The notes: generated by a model not told the origin, from the sequence alone. Positions 54,913-64,000 are shown, numbered from the stretch's first letter. The stretch is DNA of 64,000 nucleotides from JACRDG01 sp963760985 (GCA_963760985.1 CAVXFM010000017.1:62001-126000), one strand, 5' to 3'. Program-made: numbers and translations.

Positions 54913-56511
54913 ATGGCTTCACGCAATCCTGCTGCACGTGCCTCAAGAGCAGGGCTCAGGGGCGCTGCCATGTCAGCTGAATCTTGCCGTCCTGCGTCCC
55001 GGGTTTTGCTCCAGTGGCTGTACCAAGAACGGCAACACATTTTGGATGAGTGGGCTGAGAGGCTTTCGGTCCTCTCACCCTCCTATCGGCAACGACCCCT
55101 CGAAGAATTGGTCGATACCGTCACCGAAGCTTTCGATGCCAATATGGAGGTTCTCGATTTGTGTCGCTTTTCGCGGATCGAGAAATTTATTAATTTTATC
55201 ACCGAATTGCGCCTCGGAGCCGGGTTTCCCCTTTCCGACGTGCAACAGTCCTTTGAACTCTTCAGGTCCATAGTGGTGCAAAAGCTCACCGCTCTCGAGC
55301 TTCACGGACTCCTGGTCGAGTCGGTGCTTCCGGTCAATGAGTGTCTCGCGTACACGATTCACCGTTTTTCCGAACATTTTCAGCGCATGCATGAACGGAC
55401 CCTCCGCCAACACGCGGAGAATCTGGAGCGAGAAATAGGCGTACGCACCGCGGAACTGGCTGAAAGCGAGCACCGGTACAAGACCCTGGTCGAGGAGATT
55501 ATTGACGGTTATTTTGTAGTGCAAGGCGAGCGTATCGTATTTGCCAACCAGGCATTCTGCGAGATGCATGGAACACACCTTGAGCAGGTATTGGGCCAAC
55601 CTTTCCTTTCTTTTGTTTCGCCCGCCTGCCGTGACAGCATGCGGGAAGCCTATCTCAGGGTTATTGCGGGAAATCCCGCCGCGGGGCAGATTCAGTATAC
55701 ACGTTTGGGCGCATCGCCGGAGCAGGCAGCCACCGAGATCAAGGCTCGGGTGGTAGATCTGGGCGAGGGGCCCGTAATTATCGGCATATGTCGCGACATC
55801 AGCGAGCGGGTCGCCATGGAAGCTAAGATGAGGGAACACGAGCGACTCGCGTATGTGGGGCATCTGTCAGCCTCGCTTTCCCACGAAATAAGGAATCCGC
55901 TCTCCTCGATCAAGATGAATCTGCAGATCCTGGCCAGAAAGCTGGACTTGGATGGGTACGACCTTCGACGCCTGGAGATCACTGTCCACGAGGTTTCCCG
56001 TCTGGAAAGCATCTTGCGACAATTGCTGGATATCGCTCGTCCCTTGACCATCACCACGGGCCCGGTGGATTTGTCCGTGCTGGCAAGCGGGTGTCTGGAA
56101 CTGCTCGAAGCCAAGGCTCAAGCGAAGGACATCAGGATAGTGAGACGCTATGCCAGGGAGCTTCCGCTGGCTCAGGTTGACGCAAGCAAGCTGGAGCAGG
56201 CACTGATAAATCTGTTGCTCAACGCCATCGAGGCGACCCCCGAGGGAGGCCGCATCACCGTGTGGACCAAAGCACGCGGAGGCCAGGAAGATCGTCGGTT
56301 GGAATTGGGGGTCCGTGATACCGGCGCGGGCATCGACTCCGACCAGATATCCCACCTGTTTACCCCCTTTTTCACCAGCAAGACCCATGGCAGCGGACTG
56401 GGGCTCAGCAACGTCAAGCGGATCGTGGATGCGCATTCCGGACAGATCGAGGTTCGAAGCGGAAAGGGCCGGGGCGCTACGTTTGTCCTGAGGTTGCCAT
56501 GCCTCCTATGA
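54913..56511 (+). CDS. PAS sensor histidine kinase with RsbRD-like N-terminus
   Basis: 532 aa. The N-terminal ~150 residues are helical (EERLSVLSPSYRQRPLEELVDTVTEAF..., RsbRD-like), a coiled linker precedes a PAS domain (about 190-295, with YFVVQGERIVFANQAFCEMHG), then HisKA with phospho-His in LSASLSHEIRNPLSSIKMN and HATPase with LINLLLNAIEATPEGG, DTGAGIDSD and GSGLGLSN. It is soluble by prediction. The downstream response regulator overlaps by four bases, so they are one two-component pair. Confidence 0.93.
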   Translation: MASRNPAARASRAGLRGAAMSAESCRPASRVLLQWLYQERQHILDEWAERLSVLSPSYRQRPLEELVDTVTEAFDANMEVLDLCRFSRIEKFINFITELRLGAGFPLSDVQQSFELFRSIVVQKLTALELHGLLVESVLPVNECLAYTIHRFSEHFQRMHERTLRQHAENLEREIGVRTAELAESEHRYKTLVEEIIDGYFVVQGERIVFANQAFCEMHGTHLEQVLGQPFLSFVSPACRDSMREAYLRVIAGNPAAGQIQYTRLGASPEQAATEIKARVVDLGEGPVIIGICRDISERVAMEAKMREHERLAYVGHLSASLSHEIRNPLSSIKMNLQILARKLDLDGYDLRRLEITVHEVSRLESILRQLLDIARPLTITTGPVDLSVLASGCLELLEAKAQAKDIRIVRRYARELPLAQVDASKLEQALINLLLNAIEATPEGGRITVWTKARGGQEDRRLELGVRDTGAGIDSDQISHLFTPFFTSKTHGSGLGLSNVKRIVDAHSGQIEVRSGKGRGATFVLRLPCLL

Positions 56512-57878
56512 AACGGGTGCTGGTCATCGATGATGAAACCGCGATCCAGGAGTCCCTGGAGATGTTTCTCCGGGAGAAAGGCCTCGAGGTGGTTACGGCA
56601 GGAACCGGCGCGGCAGGACTGGACGCGTACGCCAAGTACCGGCCGCAAGTGGTCATCCTGGATATCCGGCTGCCCGACATCTCGGGACTCGAAATTCTCG
56701 ATCATATCGTGGGGACCGACCCTGAGGCCAAAGTGATCATGATCACCGCGTATCACGACATGGAAACCACGATTGAGGCCATGCGCCAAGGGGCGTACGA
56801 TTACATTCATAAGCCGATCGACGTGGATGAGTTGGATCGTTCGATCAACAAAAGCCTTCGTATCGCGGAGACAGCCCACGACACCGCTTCTCTGTCCAAA
56901 AGCGAGCGAGATACGTGCGAGCGCCTCCGAATCGTAGGTCATACCCCTGCAATGCGAGCCGTGTTCAAGACCATAGGACTGCTCTCCAGGAATCGGGCTA
57001 CGGTCCTCATCGAGGGCGAGACAGGCTGCGGCAAGGAACTCATCGCACGCGTGATCCACGCATCGTCAATCTTCTGCGAGCAACCTTATGTCACCGTAGA
57101 CTGCACCACGTTGGTGGACAACCTCTTTGAATCGGAGCTTTTCGGCCACGAGCGGGGTGCGTTCACCGGCGCGGGAGAGACCAAGAAGGGGCGGTTGGAA
57201 CTTGCCGGCGAAGGCACGATCTTCTTTGACGAAATCGGAGACCTTCCGCTGACTCTCCAGGCCAAATTACTGCGTTTCTTGGAGTATCGCGAGTTCACAC
57301 GAGTGGGAGGCACTCAGACTCTTCAGTCGAAAGCGCGTATCATCGCGGCAACCAACCGCAAACTCGCGGACCTGGTATCAAAAAGCCTTTTTCGGCAAGA
57401 CCTGCTTTTTCGACTCAACGTGATCACCATTTCCGTACCACCCCTGCGCGAGCGCCTCGATGATTTACCTGAACTGGTTCGCTATTTTCTCTCACGGATC
57501 AACCGCGATCTGGGGACCAAGATATCCCGGTTGGAAAAAAACGTCATGGGAGTGCTGAGAGCCCATGGTTGGCCAGGCAACGTGCGAGAACTCAAGAATG
57601 TCCTCACCAAGGCGATCCTCGAATCTCGGGGGTCGGTCCTGTTCACAGATGCGGTGGAAACCGTCCTTGCTGCTTCCCGGACGGATGCGCCTGCCGCGGC
57701 ATCGTTGACTTCTCTGGACGAGTTGGAAAAAGCCCATATCCAACGAGTCATGATCGAAACCCGCGGCAATGTGTCCGCGGCCGCGAAGCTGCTGGGAGTT
57801 TCACGTCCCACCCTCCGCAAACGATTGAAGAATTACGGTTTGTACCTCCCTGACGACGCGACTACCAAGAACCGGTAA
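56508..57878 (+). CDS. Sigma-54-dependent response regulator, NtrC family
   Basis: 456 aa. Receiver domain with D52 in ILDIRLPD and the ATGA overlap with the kinase stop supporting the start at 56508. AAA+ central domain: Walker A GETGCGKELIARVIH, the sigma-54 contact GAFTGA (in HERGAFTGAGE) and Walker-B-like GTIFFDEIGDLP. The C-terminal Fis helix-turn-helix reads NVSAAAKLLGVSRPTLRKRLKNYG. It should activate sigma-54 promoters when phosphorylated; aromatic-acid ligase genes downstream are possible targets. Confidence 0.94.
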   Translation: MKRVLVIDDETAIQESLEMFLREKGLEVVTAGTGAAGLDAYAKYRPQVVILDIRLPDISGLEILDHIVGTDPEAKVIMITAYHDMETTIEAMRQGAYDYIHKPIDVDELDRSINKSLRIAETAHDTASLSKSERDTCERLRIVGHTPAMRAVFKTIGLLSRNRATVLIEGETGCGKELIARVIHASSIFCEQPYVTVDCTTLVDNLFESELFGHERGAFTGAGETKKGRLELAGEGTIFFDEIGDLPLTLQAKLLRFLEYREFTRVGGTQTLQSKARIIAATNRKLADLVSKSLFRQDLLFRLNVITISVPPLRERLDDLPELVRYFLSRINRDLGTKISRLEKNVMGVLRAHGWPGNVRELKNVLTKAILESRGSVLFTDAVETVLAASRTDAPAAASLTSLDELEKAHIQRVMIETRGNVSAAAKLLGVSRPTLRKRLKNYGLYLPDDATTKNR

Positions 57879-58257
57879 CAATTTTACCAGCACTGGAAAG
57901 AGTTTTTCCATTCGTCGGCGTTCAAGCGAGAGACGACCCCCCCAGCCCTCCATTGTTCCCATCACCGATTCAGCCTGTCATGCCCTTCTCGTCACGATCG
58001 AGCCTTCAGGCATGGAGTTTGCATTCATGCTCTTGACCGTTGACGTGCATCCGCTCAGCCACTGACTAAGACCCCGAATTGCCCTGACGAAAGGGACGCG
58101 GATGACACGGATTCCCCTAAAGGCTCAGAGGATGCCCGGGATCAATCCCCGCATGCGGGAGGCTCCTTGGCCGCACGCGGAATCTGAGCTGCAAGAAGAA
58201 AATGTCCAACCAAAGACAAGAGCGTCAAGTCAGCAACAAGAAAGGAAGGGAATAGGC
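57879..58257 (+). other. Intergenic region upstream of the CoA ligase, no gene seen
   Basis: About 380 bases. No conserved frame. I looked for sigma-54 -24/-12 elements for the regulator upstream and found no convincing GG-N10-GC pair of the right sequence. The region has several pyrimidine-rich blocks (CGACCCCCCCAGCCCTCC). Confidence 0.4.
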
Positions 58258-59773
58258 ATGGCTGGAGCGGCGGCCGGAAAGAACTTCAACGTGGCGCAGG
58301 AACTCATCGGAAATAATCCGTCGGTGCGCGGGGACAAGGTTGCTCTGGTACTGCGGGGATACGACGGTAACTTACAAGCAGCTCGAACAGAACGTCAACA
58401 GATTCGCCAATGTGCTCCACGAGATGGGCATCCAGCCCACAGATCGGGTGATGATCATGCTGCCGGACTCACCGATGTTCGTGTATGCGTTCCTTGGCAG
58501 CATAAAGCACGGCGCGTGGCCGGTACCGGTCAATACCATGCTCGGCGAGGCTGACTATCAGTACCTGCTTGAGGACAGTCAGGCTCGTGTGCTCGTGACC
58601 ACTCGGGGTAGCAAGGCCTCAGGCGTCGAAACAGACTATTTGCGCCAAAAACTGTTTCCGGACAACGGACTGAAACCGCTCATGCTCGCAGCCTCCACCG
58701 AGGCCGATCCACATCTGGTATCCCCAGAGGATATTGCGTTTTGGCTGTACAGCTCGGGAAGCACGGGCAGGCCCAAAGGGACTCCGCATCGCCAGAATTC
58801 CTTGTTGGTTACTGCCGATTCGTACGCAAAACGTGTGTTGAAGATCTCCGAGCAAGACGTGTGCTTTTCGGTAAGCAAGCTCTTCTTCGCCTATGGCCTC
58901 GGAAACAGTCTCACGTTTCCCCTCAGATTCGGCGCATCATCGATTCTCTTGTCCGAGAGCCCTTCCCCGGACAAGGTTATCGAGACCTTGATGAAATATC
59001 GTCCCAGCGTCTTCTTTGGAGTACCCACCCAGTACAATTCGGTGTTGAAGAAGATGAACGGCGCTGGCATGCCTTGGCTGCGCATTTGCGCATCTGCCGG
59101 GGAATCCCTTCCTCCCGAGATCTACAAACAATGGAAGGCAAGGACCGGCCTTGACATCCTCGACGGCATCGGTTCCACCGAGGCGCTCCACATATTTATC
59201 TCCAACCAGCCGCATGACGTGAGAGAAGGCTCCTCCGGTCGTCTCGTTCCGGGATACGAAGCCAAAATAGTCGATGACGAAGGCAAGGAACTCCTTGCCG
59301 GTGAAACAGGACACCTCTTGATCAGAGGAGAGAGCCTCACTCCTGGATACTGGAACAGGCCTGAAGAGAACCAGCTGAAGATGCTTGAGGGTGGATGGTT
59401 CCTGACAGGTGATATGTATAGCCAGACCGACGGGTATTTCACCTATCAGGGGCGGGGAGACGACATGCTCAAAGTAGGCGGAATCTGGGTGTCGCCCATG
59501 GAGATCGAGTATGCGTTGATAGAGAACGAGTGGGTGCATGAGTGCGCAGCAGTGGGCCAAGAGGTAGAGGGCCTCATGAAGCCGTTTGCCTATGTCGTTT
59601 TGAACGAAGCGGCCCGTCCCCGCGATAAGGAACCCTTGACACGTGAACTGCTTGAATTCGTGGGGCAAAGACTGCCCAGGTTTAAGCGTCCTTGGGGAAT
59701 CCATTTTGTCGATGACTTGCCAAAGACCGCAACGGGCAAGATCCAGCGGTTCAAACTGAGGAAGGCCACATAG
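58258..59773 (+). CDS. Benzoate-CoA ligase-like aryl-CoA ligase (frameshift)
   Basis: About 505 aa after repair, the family length. It activates an aromatic acid with CoA and ATP. Start ATG behind AAAGGAAGGG: AGAAAGKNFNVAQELI; one extra base near 58345 leads into YCGDTTVTYKQLEQNVNRFANVL. P-loop YSSGSTGRPKGTPHR; adenylate motif SAGESLPPEIYKQW and GSTEALHIFIS; hinge GRGDDMLKVGG; catalytic Lys in LPKTATGKIQRFKLR. Sequence pattern fits the benzoate/4-hydroxybenzoate ligase group; substrate is inferred. Confidence 0.88.
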
Positions 59774-59841
59774 ACGCGTGTCGTCCCTCTGAGACACTCG
59801 TTTGCAAGAGAATAGACACGAGGATCGTCGTGCCTTGTGTC

Positions 59842-59991
59842 AGCGTGATTCGCTTCTGCATGCATAACTTGGTCCAGGCTTCACTTCAGGCGGGGATTCT
59901 CCTTCCCTACGGACGAGGCAAAGCCGTCTCATCCCTTCGTGCAGGAGACCCCCAGTCTCAGGGCCGTTCTCGTGAGAACGCGAATCAGCAT
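59842..59991 (-). repeat. Palindromic intergenic element, copy F (degenerate)
   Basis: About 150 bp, GTGATTCGCTTC ... GAACGCGAATCAGCAT. On the minus strand the core keeps AGGGATGAGACGGC, GCCTCGTCCGTAGGGAAGG and AAGCCTGGACCAAGTTATGCA, matching the inner region of the full-length copies with more substitutions. It ends 36 bases before the next ligase start. Confidence 0.75.
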
Positions 59992-60026
59992 CAGACACGT
60001 CTCCTACAGAGCAAAGGATTACAGGA

Positions 60027-61607
60027 ATGAATCTGGCACATGAATGCGTAGAGAAAAACGCCCGCAGGATCCCGAACCGCGCGGCGATAATCGATGGCGT
60101 GCGAGGCACGGTTTGCACCTATGCCGAGCTGGACTCTCAAGTCAACTCTACGGCCAATGCCCTGCAGGCGCTGGGCGTGGAAAAAGGCGATCGCGTAGCC
60201 CTGTACCTCCGCAATGTTCCGGAGTTCATTGTGGCCTTCTTCGCGATAACCAAATTAGGCGCAATCTCGGTTCCTTTCAACATCATGCTCAAGAAGATGG
60301 AAATCGAGTACATCTTGAACCACAGCGAAGCGAAGATCCTGTTCGGCATGGCAGGAGAGACGGACGAGAACGTCCTTCCCATATGGGAGAAACTCCCTTC
60401 GCTGGAGAAGATCATTTCGGTGCAGGGCGTGGCAGGAGGCGGGACCAGCTCCAACGTGTTATGTTTCGAAGACCTTCTCTCACAGCACTCTTCGGAATTT
60501 CTCGCGCGGGACATGGAAGAAAGCGACGGTCTGTCGTTGCTCTATACCTCCGGCACCACCGGCCGGCCCAAGGGCGCACTGTCCACACATGGCGGCTGGC
60601 TTTCTCAAGCGGCAATGAACGCATCCAGCGTGGTGCCCATGACGGACGAGGACCTTGTCTTGACAGGTACCCCCTTCTTTCATGTGTACGTCGTATTTAC
60701 CGTTCTGCCTACGCTTTACGCGGGGGCAGCGGTGGTCACGCTGCAGCGGTTCTTCCCCAAAGAAACCCTGGAGCTGATCACCACGCATAAAGTCACTCAT
60801 TTTATGGGCACACCAACCATGTGGGCGTATCTTATTGAAGAATACCTCAAGAATCCCGGCAAATACGACGTGTCGAGCTTTTGGTTCGGTCAATGTGCCG
60901 GATCTTCGCTCCCTGCAGATCTGGCTCGGCAGATCGAGGAGGTGTTCGGCATAGGACTGGTCGAATGCTACGGGGCCACTGAGACTGCCGGTACGGTTAC
61001 GCACACGCGGTTCCGCCACCATACGCCAGGAAGTCCTGGCTGGCCGCCTCCAGGCTGGGCGATCAAGATTGTAAATCATGAAGGCCAAGAAGTGCCTCTC
61101 GGCGAGATCGGTGAACTGTGGTGCAAAGGGCCGGGAGTAATAAAAGAATATTGGAGAGACCCGGAGATGACCGCCATGAAAATTCAAGACGGGTGGTGGA
61201 AGTCCGGCGATCTTGCGTACATCACCGGCAACAACCACACGGACAGTAGTCTGTGCATTGTCGACCGCAAGGATGATATGTTGGTTTGCGGCGGGTACAA
61301 TATCTATCCCAGTGAGGTGGAAAGTTATCTGGCGCAGCACCCCAAGATTCTGCAATCCGTGGTGATCGGCATTCCTGACAAACTCAAAGGAGAGATTCCC
61401 AAAGCCTTTGTGGTGCTCGGTCCGGGCTCGACCGCCACGGAAGAAGAACTCATCCTATGGTCCAAGGAGAATATGGCCGCGTACAAAGCACCGCGGCAAC
61501 TGGAGTTCACCACTATGGACGAACTTCCTAAGACCGCGACTGGGAAGATTCTCAAGAGAGAACTCAAACGCATGGAGATTGAAAAGATTGAGGCCCGTCA
61601 GGCATAG
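60027..61607 (+). CDS. AMP-dependent acyl-CoA ligase
   Basis: 526 aa, full length. ANL enzyme with P-loop YTSGTTGRPKGALSTHGGW, motif GQCAGSSLPADLARQI and ECYGATETAG, hinge VDRKDDMLVCGGYNIYPSEVES and catalytic Lys in LPKTATGKILKREL. It resembles medium/long-chain or unspecified acyl-CoA synthetases more than benzoate ligases. With the previous ligase and the thioesterase it gives two activating and one hydrolysing CoA enzyme in 7 kb. Confidence 0.92.
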   Translation: MNLAHECVEKNARRIPNRAAIIDGVRGTVCTYAELDSQVNSTANALQALGVEKGDRVALYLRNVPEFIVAFFAITKLGAISVPFNIMLKKMEIEYILNHSEAKILFGMAGETDENVLPIWEKLPSLEKIISVQGVAGGGTSSNVLCFEDLLSQHSSEFLARDMEESDGLSLLYTSGTTGRPKGALSTHGGWLSQAAMNASSVVPMTDEDLVLTGTPFFHVYVVFTVLPTLYAGAAVVTLQRFFPKETLELITTHKVTHFMGTPTMWAYLIEEYLKNPGKYDVSSFWFGQCAGSSLPADLARQIEEVFGIGLVECYGATETAGTVTHTRFRHHTPGSPGWPPPGWAIKIVNHEGQEVPLGEIGELWCKGPGVIKEYWRDPEMTAMKIQDGWWKSGDLAYITGNNHTDSSLCIVDRKDDMLVCGGYNIYPSEVESYLAQHPKILQSVVIGIPDKLKGEIPKAFVVLGPGSTATEEELILWSKENMAAYKAPRQLEFTTMDELPKTATGKILKRELKRMEIEKIEARQA

Positions 61608-62155
61608 CCGCGTTGTCACTGCGTGGTGAGCCTTTTTTCGGGCCTCTTGTTCGTGCCTTTTGCCGACCAATAGTACGAATTGCTCGTGTTCTCAAATTCG
61701 GTAACGCCAAATTCCGGCAGAAGGCAGGGGGCTGGCCTTGATCGATGTTTGTGCGGTGAAGAGCCCGCCCCTTTCACAGAACCTCGGCGTGAGCCGGGAC
61801 CACGGGCTGTCATTCCGGCGAAAACGGGATCGCCGGGATGTGCTGCCCGTGACGACGCAGTTCGCCACCACCACTTCGCCTTGACCACCTCGCCTTGAAT
61901 GCCTCACCAGATCTATGAGTAGGGTTTTCCCACGAGGCCTTGAAAAGGGTCGAAGAACGAGAGTATGCTCAGGTGTTGAGGTGAGAGCAATACGGCCGCG
62001 CATTGGGAATGAGAGCCATTTTCAATGACGTGCAGGTTACTTCTCGCGTGAGATCGCTCCTCAGGAGTTTTTCCAATCCCTGGAATCGATGACCGAGAAG
62101 AGCGGATTTTGCGTGACACGCCGTGAACCCACGGCCCACACACAAGGAGACTTCC
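61608..62155 (+). other. Intergenic region with one long hairpin, no gene seen
   Basis: About 550 bases between the ligase and the DUF1847 gene. The only clear structure is the hairpin at 61801-61851. Translated frames around it (VFAGMT type) are a common artefact of such repeats. Confidence 0.5.
61801..61851. repeat. Long imperfect hairpin of the VFAGMT-coding dispersed type
   Basis: CACGGGC (61801-61807) pairs with GCCCGTG (61845-61851). Inside, CATTCCGGCGA (61811-61821) pairs with TCGCCGGGATG (61830-61840) with one mismatch. The inner sequence CATTCCGGCGAAAACGGGAT belongs to a motif found dispersed in many bacterial genomes. It may act as a transcript-end structure. Confidence 0.6.
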
Positions 62156-62863
62156 ATGCCGCAAGATCACAAGAAACCCAGCCCTTCATGTGCTTCCTGT
62201 CCGAACGAGATGCCGGCCATGCTTTGCATGTATGCCGAGGGTTCCAGCTATAAGGGTTGCCCCACGGTGAGCAAGAAAGAATTATTGGCACGGGCGAACA
62301 AAGAATATGAAGATGCCGAAGCCCGCAATTTCGCTCACCAAGCCTCGGTCCAGGAAGCCTCATGTTACGCGAATCGTCATGAACGTCCCTATGTCATGCA
62401 GCCTACCAAAACCCGCATCGTGGAAATCTATGAATTTGCAAAGCGAATGGGCTATCAACGTCTCGGGCTCGTGTTCTGCGTCGGGCTTAAGAACGAGGCG
62501 TCAATTGTTGAGAACGTATTCAAAAAACAGGGTCTTGACGTGGTGTCAGTGTGTTGCAAAGCAGGAAGAACCTCGAAGGACCTCATAGGCATAGAAGAGG
62601 CGGACAAGATTTTCCAGGGGACGGAAGAGGCCATGTGCAACCCGATCTTCCAGGCAATGGTGCTCAACGAGGAGAAGACCGATCTGAATGTCTTGCTGGG
62701 GCTTTGCGTGGGACATGATTCGCTCTTTTTCAAACATGCTCAGGCATACACGACCGTGCTCGCGGTAAAGGATAGAGTGACAGGACACAACCCGTTGGCA
62801 GCGGTCTATCTTCACGGCTCGTACTACAAGAAGATCGTTTCACCAATGGGGTCACATGAGTAG
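62156..62863 (+). CDS. DUF1847 family metal-binding protein
   Basis: 235 aa from an ATG behind AAGGAGA. N-terminal Cys cluster SCASCPNEMPAMLC ... YKGCP and later C residues (ASCYANRH; LGLVFCVGLKN; VSVCCKAGRTSKDL; MCNP; LLGLCVGHD) fit a Cys-rich metalloprotein. The end HGSYYKK is also conserved in the family as I recall it. Function is not known. The EFR1 gene follows on the same strand. Confidence 0.85.
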   Translation: MPQDHKKPSPSCASCPNEMPAMLCMYAEGSSYKGCPTVSKKELLARANKEYEDAEARNFAHQASVQEASCYANRHERPYVMQPTKTRIVEIYEFAKRMGYQRLGLVFCVGLKNEASIVENVFKKQGLDVVSVCCKAGRTSKDLIGIEEADKIFQGTEEAMCNPIFQAMVLNEEKTDLNVLLGLCVGHDSLFFKHAQAYTTVLAVKDRVTGHNPLAAVYLHGSYYKKIVSPMGSHE

Positions 62864-62939
62864 CATGGTCACTGCCTGAGTTTCTCGGGCCAATCTTCCA
62901 AGAATTTCGTGAAAGTGCGCACACTTGCGCGGAGGCTTT

Positions 62940-63782
62940 ATGTGGGAAAAGAAACTGTTCGTCGTCTTTTGTTCTCCTTCCGGTTCCACCAAACACGTGG
63001 CCGAGGTGATCGCAGATGCTGCCCGGGCCCTGCCGGCTCGTGTGGCTACTTTGGATTTGGGCAGGGAACACGATTGGTCGCGGATTCTGGATTCGATCAA
63101 GGAAGCGGGAAGCAACGTCTGCATCTTCATCGGCTCGCCGGTGTACCGAGACCTGGCTGTGCCTCCGGTGATGAAGTTTATTGCAGCTCTGCCTGAGGAT
63201 GCAGGGGGTTTTGCCGTCCCGTTCGTCACGTGGGGGGGAGCGGCCAGTGGCATCGCGCTCTGGCAAATGGCAACGGAACTACAGAACAAAGGGTTCCTCT
63301 TGGCCGGGGCCGCTAGAGTGCTCGGGGTACATTCGCTCATGTGGGGGTCGGAAACGCCGCTAGGCCAGGGGCATCCCAACGGGGACGACGACCTGGCGAT
63401 ACAGGATCTTGTCCGCCTGGTCGGTACCAGGCTTCAGGACCGTAATTTCACCGCTCTTCCGTTAAGCAGACTCGATTACCACCCGCCGGAGAGGGCAGCG
63501 GAGATGAAAAACAAGCTCACCGCGCCCCCAGGGCCTACTCCACGGACCGTGGATGAGGCAAAATGCACGCGCTGCGGAATCTGCGCGGACGAGTGCCCGG
63601 CTGCTGTCATTGAATTGGCGCCTTTTCCGCAGTTCAATGCCGGATGCTTTGATTGCTTCAACTGCATCCGCTGCTGCCCTGAGGCAGCGATTCAGCCGGA
63701 GGTCACGCTCGCGCAGATAGACGAAAGGATTAGAAAACGGGCTGAGATGATGAAGGAAAAACCGCCCACCGCGATCTGGTGA
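62940..63782 (+). CDS. EFR1 family ferrodoxin (flavodoxin-like domain plus 2[4Fe-4S] ferredoxin)
   Basis: 280 aa from the ATG at MWEKKLFVVFCSPSGSTKHVA. The first ~165 residues are a flavodoxin-like fold (phosphate loop SPSGSTKHVA, GSPVYRDL, TWGGAASG), then two ferredoxin motifs CTRCGICADECP and CFDCFNCIRCCP. The fusion suggests electron transfer between FMN and iron-sulfur clusters in one soluble protein. Partner unknown. It is about 76 bases downstream of DUF1847. Confidence 0.9.
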   Translation: MWEKKLFVVFCSPSGSTKHVAEVIADAARALPARVATLDLGREHDWSRILDSIKEAGSNVCIFIGSPVYRDLAVPPVMKFIAALPEDAGGFAVPFVTWGGAASGIALWQMATELQNKGFLLAGAARVLGVHSLMWGSETPLGQGHPNGDDDLAIQDLVRLVGTRLQDRNFTALPLSRLDYHPPERAAEMKNKLTAPPGPTPRTVDEAKCTRCGICADECPAAVIELAPFPQFNAGCFDCFNCIRCCPEAAIQPEVTLAQIDERIRKRAEMMKEKPPTAIW

Positions 63783-63857
63783 ACTCCCATGACCTGGAGG
63801 ATCACAACGAACCACGAAAATACATTTTCACATGAGAACGCTCCACGGAAAACCGAG

Positions 63858-63924
63858 CCCCAAGTCACGAGACACGAAGAGGCCTAAGACCAATCTTTCT
63901 TCTTTGTGTCTTTATGCCTTGGGG
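63858..63924. repeat. Imperfect inverted repeat after EFR1
   Basis: CCCCAAG (63858-63864) pairs with CTTGGGG (63918-63924), and GAGACACGAAGA further in pairs loosely with TTCTTTGTGTCTTT. This resembles the dispersed hairpins with TTTGTGTCTTTG arms found in many genomes. It is 75 bases past the EFR1 stop and may end that transcript. The remaining bases to 64000 hold no gene. Confidence 0.5.
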
Positions 63925-64000
63925 TTTATCCCGCTTTGTCTCCTGTGAGGCTTTTCCGCTCCTGTGCTGGTGAGCCCACGCAGCCGCGTGTGTCCACAGC

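Noticed and set aside
61616..61888. 90-codon minus-strand frame with HPGDPVFAGMT
   Set aside because: This peptide is the typical translation of a dispersed hairpin repeat and not of a gene.
1..64000. CRISPR array, prophage, insertion sequence or restriction/defence island
   Set aside because: No regularly spaced direct repeats, integrase, transposase, phage structural gene or nuclease/methylase pair was seen. The repeated elements are dispersed and palindromic, not arrayed.

Overview
The window reads as a chromosomal segment of a Deltaproteobacterium (Desulfobacterota), most like the Desulfomonile/Syntrophobacter-type anaerobes. This is inferred from gene content and not from a marker phylogeny: a beta-oxidation set, aryl/acyl-CoA ligases, a NarI-like cytochrome b with an HdrD/TmcB-like iron-sulfur protein, DUF6125, DUF4416 and DUF1847 proteins, and an EFR1 flavodoxin-ferredoxin fusion. 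I see no prophage, no transposase and no CRISPR array.

Layout. 1-5.3 kb: receiver and histidine kinase, lytic transglycosylase, pgsA, tRNA-Ser(TGA), LD-carboxypeptidase, a lone receiver, trmL. 5.3-10.3 kb: a phosphoesterase/PHP pair on the minus strand, then glmM-kdsD. 10.3-20 kb: dksA, a proline-rich protein, DUF4416, yicC, rpoZ, rlmB, small secreted and membrane proteins, moaC, DUF6125, a TPR protein and about 1 kb without a gene. 20.3-28.2 kb: acyl-CoA dehydrogenase, thiolase and FadB-like protein, then the convergent membrane electron-transfer pair. 28.7-32.8 kb: YdcF, a cysteine-rich secreted protein, acetyl-CoA synthetase. 32.8-38.9 kb: a tight minus-strand operon with a RibD-type reductase, an MDR dehydrogenase, a 6-pyruvoyl-tetrahydropterin synthase homologue, a glycosyltransferase and a methyltransferase, followed by PilZ and a second glycosyltransferase. 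39.2-43.5 kb: tsaE, lysC, cimA, a ComEA-like protein. 43.7-47.2 kb: a TauE exporter with a FadR/PdhR-type regulator and three matching operators, then a large membrane protein. 47.8-54.8 kb: bacterioferritin, a UmuD/LexA-like protein lacking its catalytic residues next to dinB, a methyltransferase, a MATE transporter, a PaaI thioesterase. 54.9-64 kb: kinase plus sigma-54 activator, benzoate-CoA-ligase-like protein, a second acyl-CoA ligase, DUF1847, EFR1.

Three things stand out. (1) A family of at least six ~145-bp palindromic intergenic elements with inverted ends. (2) The reductase-dehydrogenase-pterin synthase-glycosyltransferase-methyltransferase operon, whose pterin synthase homologue has Glu where the catalytic Cys is expected; this is the best candidate here for an undescribed pathway. 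(3) About sixteen single-base frameshifts in otherwise intact, mostly housekeeping genes, fourteen of them insertions, which points to sequencing error more than gene decay; affected genes are entered as whole loci with the shift position.
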